The notes under the pieces: generated by a model
Seen by the model: only the letters and a program-made list of their open reading frames with translations
Told to the model about the DNA's origin: nothing
The model's database searches: none
Origin: Lachnospiraceae bacterium
GTDB lineage: Bacteria > Bacillota_A > Clostridia > Lachnospirales > Lachnospiraceae
Direction: 5' to 3'
Assembly: GCA_004556565.1 (NCBI GenBank)
Contig: SFGN01000084.1
Coordinates: 1 to 8,781 of the forward strand
DNA length: 8,781 bases
Made by a program: the position numbers and the translations under genes
In this document: positions 6,243-8,781 of the stretch, piece by piece
How the letters are laid out: each line of letters starts with the position of its first letter
Position numbering within the stretch: position 1 is the stretch's first letter

Positions 6243-7127
6243 ATGACGTATGATTTTAAACCTGCAAAAGCAGGTGGGCAGGCTCCAAGACTTTCCAAAG
6301 AGGAGTATGCACAGAAAAAAAGAGCAGAAAAAGATGCGGTCTATCAGATGGCTGATGAATCAGCAAGGGAGATTGTTTCGGATCCGGAAAAATTCAAGTC
6401 GTTTCTGGATACGCAGAGTCGGATTGACAGATATTCTGCGGTCAATGCACTGCTCATCTATAAACAATATCCGCAGGCAGTTCAGCTTAAAGATTTTGAT
6501 GACTGGAGCAAAGATAATGTCAAAATCTTAAAAGGTACAAAGAGTATTTCTATTCTTGAACCGGTGGAATATGTCAAGAGAGATGGTACAACAGGTATTT
6601 CCTATAATGTGAAAAAAGTATTTGATATTTCACAGACCAATGGCAAACGATCACCAGCACCAACAGTCGATCGTGATCCAAAGCAGCTTATCACAACACT
6701 GCTTGACTCATCGCCGGTTAATGTGGAAGCAACCAATGAATTACCCTATCCGAATATGGCAGCCTTTTATAACAATGAGGAACAGACTTTGTATGTGAAG
6801 CGGGATGTGGGAAACAGCGTTGCAGTTGCTCAGTGCGTAGCACAGGAACTGGGGCACGCACAGCTTTCCATCAACAGTGATACTTATAGTCGTTCTGATA
6901 TGGGATTTCAGGCAGTGTGTATCGGTTATATGCTCTGTAAGAAATATGGTATTGACACACAGAATTTTGCAATCAACCGTATTCCGGAAAAACTTGCAGC
7001 AAAAGAACCGAAGGACATTCGCTTTGAGCTGTCTAAGATGAGAAATGCAATGGCAGATATTCATTCCCGTGTTTCTGATGAACTTTACCGTAAGAAACAG
7101 GCTCGCTCGAAAGAGCAGGAAAGATAA
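6243..7127 (+). CDS. ArdC-like protein with degenerate metallopeptidase motif
   Basis: This 294-aa protein has an ArdC N-terminal-like ssDNA-binding region (about 30-135, with SRIDRYSAVNALLIYKQYP and the block LKGTKSISILEPVEY) joined to a metallopeptidase-like region (about 165-250). In active relatives the second region has HExxH and a later Glu as zinc ligands. Here the first motif reads QELGH (201-205), so its first His is Gln, and the later acid position appears as Gln223 in MGFQAVCIGYMLC. Zinc binding is therefore doubtful and the domain may only be structural. ArdC proteins coat or protect incoming single-stranded DNA and can act against restriction; that role is inferred here. The start at ATG 6243 uses GAGAGG at 6229-6234, inside the end of the preceding gene. 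It ends in Gln-Glu-Arg. Confidence 0.8.
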   Translation: MTYDFKPAKAGGQAPRLSKEEYAQKKRAEKDAVYQMADESAREIVSDPEKFKSFLDTQSRIDRYSAVNALLIYKQYPQAVQLKDFDDWSKDNVKILKGTKSISILEPVEYVKRDGTTGISYNVKKVFDISQTNGKRSPAPTVDRDPKQLITTLLDSSPVNVEATNELPYPNMAAFYNNEEQTLYVKRDVGNSVAVAQCVAQELGHAQLSINSDTYSRSDMGFQAVCIGYMLCKKYGIDTQNFAINRIPEKLAAKEPKDIRFELSKMRNAMADIHSRVSDELYRKKQARSKEQER

Positions 7128-7139
7128 AGAGGTACTGAT

Positions 7140-7343
7140 ATGACGAAAGAAGAACTTTACCACATTGCATTGGATGATTATGAACATGGCATCGTCATCC
7201 GTTCTCTGAATGATGAGAAAACGGATTTGATGAATCAGGGAAAATCAACGGATGCTGTGGACGACCTGATTATCAAGGTCGGGACTGCCCCAAAAAAGAA
7301 ATTCAAAGTAATTTCCAAGGATCGATCTGATGCAGAGAGATAA
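7140..7343 (+). CDS. 67-aa hypothetical protein upstream of VirD4
   Basis: I do not recognise a named family with certainty. The protein is soluble, mostly helical, and starts MTKEELYHIALDDYEHGIVI; it continues with an acidic middle and a Lys-rich end (TAPKKKFKVISKDRSDAER). It has a good start: AAAGAGGT at 7126-7132, seven bases before ATG 7140. It sits between the ArdC-like gene and the VirD4 gene and overlaps the VirD4 start by 14 nt, which argues for a real gene whose translation is linked to the coupling protein. Similar small ORFs beside pcfC/virD4 occur in related ICEs, so a chaperone or regulator of the coupling protein is possible but unproven. Confidence 0.68.
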   Translation: MTKEELYHIALDDYEHGIVIRSLNDEKTDLMNQGKSTDAVDDLIIKVGTAPKKKFKVISKDRSDAER

Positions 7344-8682
7344 GGAAAGACAGTCGGAGATTATTCTTTCCATCATCGGTATTATCCCGGTTGTATGGTT
7401 GGGATTATTGATCGCTCCGTCCGTAAAAGGCGGATTGCCGGAGATATTCCCAAGACTGATGAATGTATTCAACAACCCATTTCACATCGTACTTTGTGAG
7501 GACAGCGTAAAAACTGTCCTCATTTTGCTGTTGTGCTATGGCATGGGTATCGGGATTTATTTTTCCACACAGAAGAATTACCGAAGGCGGGAAGAACATG
7601 GTTCAGCAAAATGGGGCAATGCAAAAACCGTAGATAAAAAATACAGACAATCTCCATTTTCAGATAACAAGCTGATGACACAGAATGTTTGCATTGGCTT
7701 GAATGCAAAAAAGCACAGACGAAATCTGAACACACTGGTATGCGGTGGTTCTGGTGCAGGTAAGACAAGGTTTTACTGTAAGCCGAACCTCATGCAGTGC
7801 AATACCTCTTTTGTTATCCTAGATCCGAAAGGAGAAATTTTAAGAGATACTGGAAAGCTGCTTGAAAGAAAAGGATTTGAGGTCAGGGTTCTTGATTTGA
7901 TCTCTATGGAAAAGAGTCACTGCTATAACCCATTTGTATATCTTCAGAATGACAACGATGTGCAGAAACTTGTAACCAATTTATTTAAAAGCACCACACC
8001 AAAGGGAAGTCAGTCGCAGGACCCGTTTTGGGATACTTCGGCTTCCATGCTTCTGTTGGCGTTGGTGTTTTATTTGCATTATGAAGCACCGGAAGAAGAA
8101 CAGAATTTTGCGATGGTCATGGAAATGCTCAGAGCCGGTTCGATTGAGGACGAAGAAGATACCAGACCTTCTCCCCTGGACGAACTGTTTGCAGAGCTTG
8201 AAATGACAAATCCAGACCATATCGCATTGAAATATTACCGTTCCTACCATTCCGGTTCAGCAAAGACACTGAAATCTATTCAGATCACGCTTGCTGCGAG
8301 GTTGGAAAAATTCAACCTTGAAAGTCTTGCTTCATTGACATCGGCAGACGAGCTTGACCTTCCATCTATGGGAGAAAAGAAAGTTGCCCTGTTTGCCCTT
8401 ATTCCAGATAACGACTCCAGTTTCAATTTTTTGGTTTCGATTTTATATACACAGTTGTTTCAGCAGTTATTCTATGCTGCTGACCATATTCATGGCGGTT
8501 CGCTGCCCATTCCGGTGCATTTCCTGATGGACGAATTTGCGAACGTTTCCCTGCCAGATGACTTCGACAAGATACTTTCGGTTATGCGTTCCAGAGGGGT
8601 GTCGGTTAGTATCATTTTGCAGAATCTGGCACAGCTCAAAGCACTTTTTGAAAAGCAATGGGAAAGCATTGTGGGCAACTGC
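7330..8682 (+). CDS. virD4: VirD4/TraG-type coupling protein, first exon (interrupted by intron)
   Basis: The first 451 codons encode a type IV coupling protein, the membrane ATPase that brings relaxase-bound DNA to the conjugation channel. Two N-terminal membrane helices are visible (about 10-30 and 60-78). Walker A is CGGSGAGKT at 138-146 (Lys145), followed by FVILDPKGEI at 161-170. Walker B is VHFLMDEFANV with Asp401 and Glu402. SRGVSVSIILQNLAQLKALF at 421-440 and the run into IVGNC are family hallmarks. After Cys451 the family normally continues Asp-Glu-Phe-Leu, but here intron sequence starts at 8683. Reading on gives only nine foreign residues and a stop at 8710-8712. Relatives are about 600 aa, so roughly 150 residues should lie in exon 2 beyond the window. 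The start at ATG 7330 has AAGGA at 7317-7321. The gene is functional only if the intron splices. Confidence 0.92.
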
Positions 8683-8781
8683 GTGCGCCCAGAAGTCGCC
8701 AGCGCATTATAAATTCGGCGGCGTGGTATTTATGGAATACTGCCTTTAGCAAGCAGTAGGTAAAAGTATCAAGTGATGAAA
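8683..8781 (+). mobile_element. Group II intron, 5' end (rest outside window)
   Basis: The sequence switches at 8683 from VirD4 coding to GTGCGCCC, the typical group II intron 5' end. The following bases form hairpins expected of early domain I: 8695-8700 (GTCGCC) with 8717-8722 (GGCGGC, one G-U pair), and a perfect TACTGC/GCAGTA stem at 8738-8743 and 8753-8758. The intron is in the sense direction, and the break falls exactly between codons after Cys451. The exon bases just upstream (8677-8682, AACTGC) are the likely IBS1 contact for intron recognition. Domains II-VI and any reverse transcriptase are not visible, so splicing competence cannot be judged here. Confidence 0.88.

Noticed and set aside
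8683..8712. Natural C-terminus of VirD4 ending VRPEVASAL
   Set aside because: These residues are translated intron sequence; the family continues about 150 residues past this point and the bases match a group II 5' end.
1..8781. CRISPR arrays, tRNA or rRNA genes, IS terminal repeats, att sites
   Set aside because: None seen: no regularly spaced repeats, cloverleaf-like sequences, transposase frames or integrase in the window.

Overview
The window is an internal stretch of an integrative and conjugative element (ICE) or large conjugative plasmid from a low-to-mid GC Bacillota, most likely a gut clostridium of the Lachnospiraceae/Ruminococcaceae type. This rests on the gene content and order: a SNF2-type helicase C-terminus, DUF5688, a DUF3991/Toprim protein, DUF3846, DUF3789, MobC, relaxase, a PcfB-like DUF3801 protein, an ArdC-like protein and a VirD4 coupling protein. 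All supported genes lie on the + strand, with strong Shine-Dalgarno sites and short overlaps, which suggests one or two long operons.

Layout: bases 1-97 are the 3' end of a group II intron, with a full domain V and domain VI and a branch-point A. It is inserted in the helicase gene, whose downstream exon starts at 98. Next come a 39-aa small protein, DUF5688, a Toprim primase-like protein and DUF3846 (98-3481). A 136-base non-coding gap (3482-3617) carries two perfect 7-bp inverted repeats and is the best candidate for an origin of transfer. The transfer module follows: a 44-aa membrane protein (DUF3789), MobC, relaxase, PcfB-like adaptor, ArdC-like protein, a 67-aa protein and the VirD4 ATPase. 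The VirD4 frame stops being VirD4 at 8682, where the 5' end of a second group II intron (GTGCGCCC...) begins and runs to the window edge.

How they work together: MobC and the relaxase would bind and nick oriT. The PcfB-like protein would help dock the relaxosome on the VirD4 coupling ATPase, which passes the DNA to a type IV secretion channel encoded outside the window. The Toprim, helicase and ArdC-like proteins probably help process, replicate or protect the transferred single strand.

The most notable point is that this conjugation module is bracketed by two sense-oriented group II introns, each in a conserved motif of an element gene and each at a codon boundary. Making the helicase and the coupling protein should therefore need RNA splicing. 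The intron overhangs at the two window ends are almost the same length (97 and 99 nt), which suggests the sequence ends because the intron is repeated. All family calls come from reading the sequence and from memory; no database search was run.
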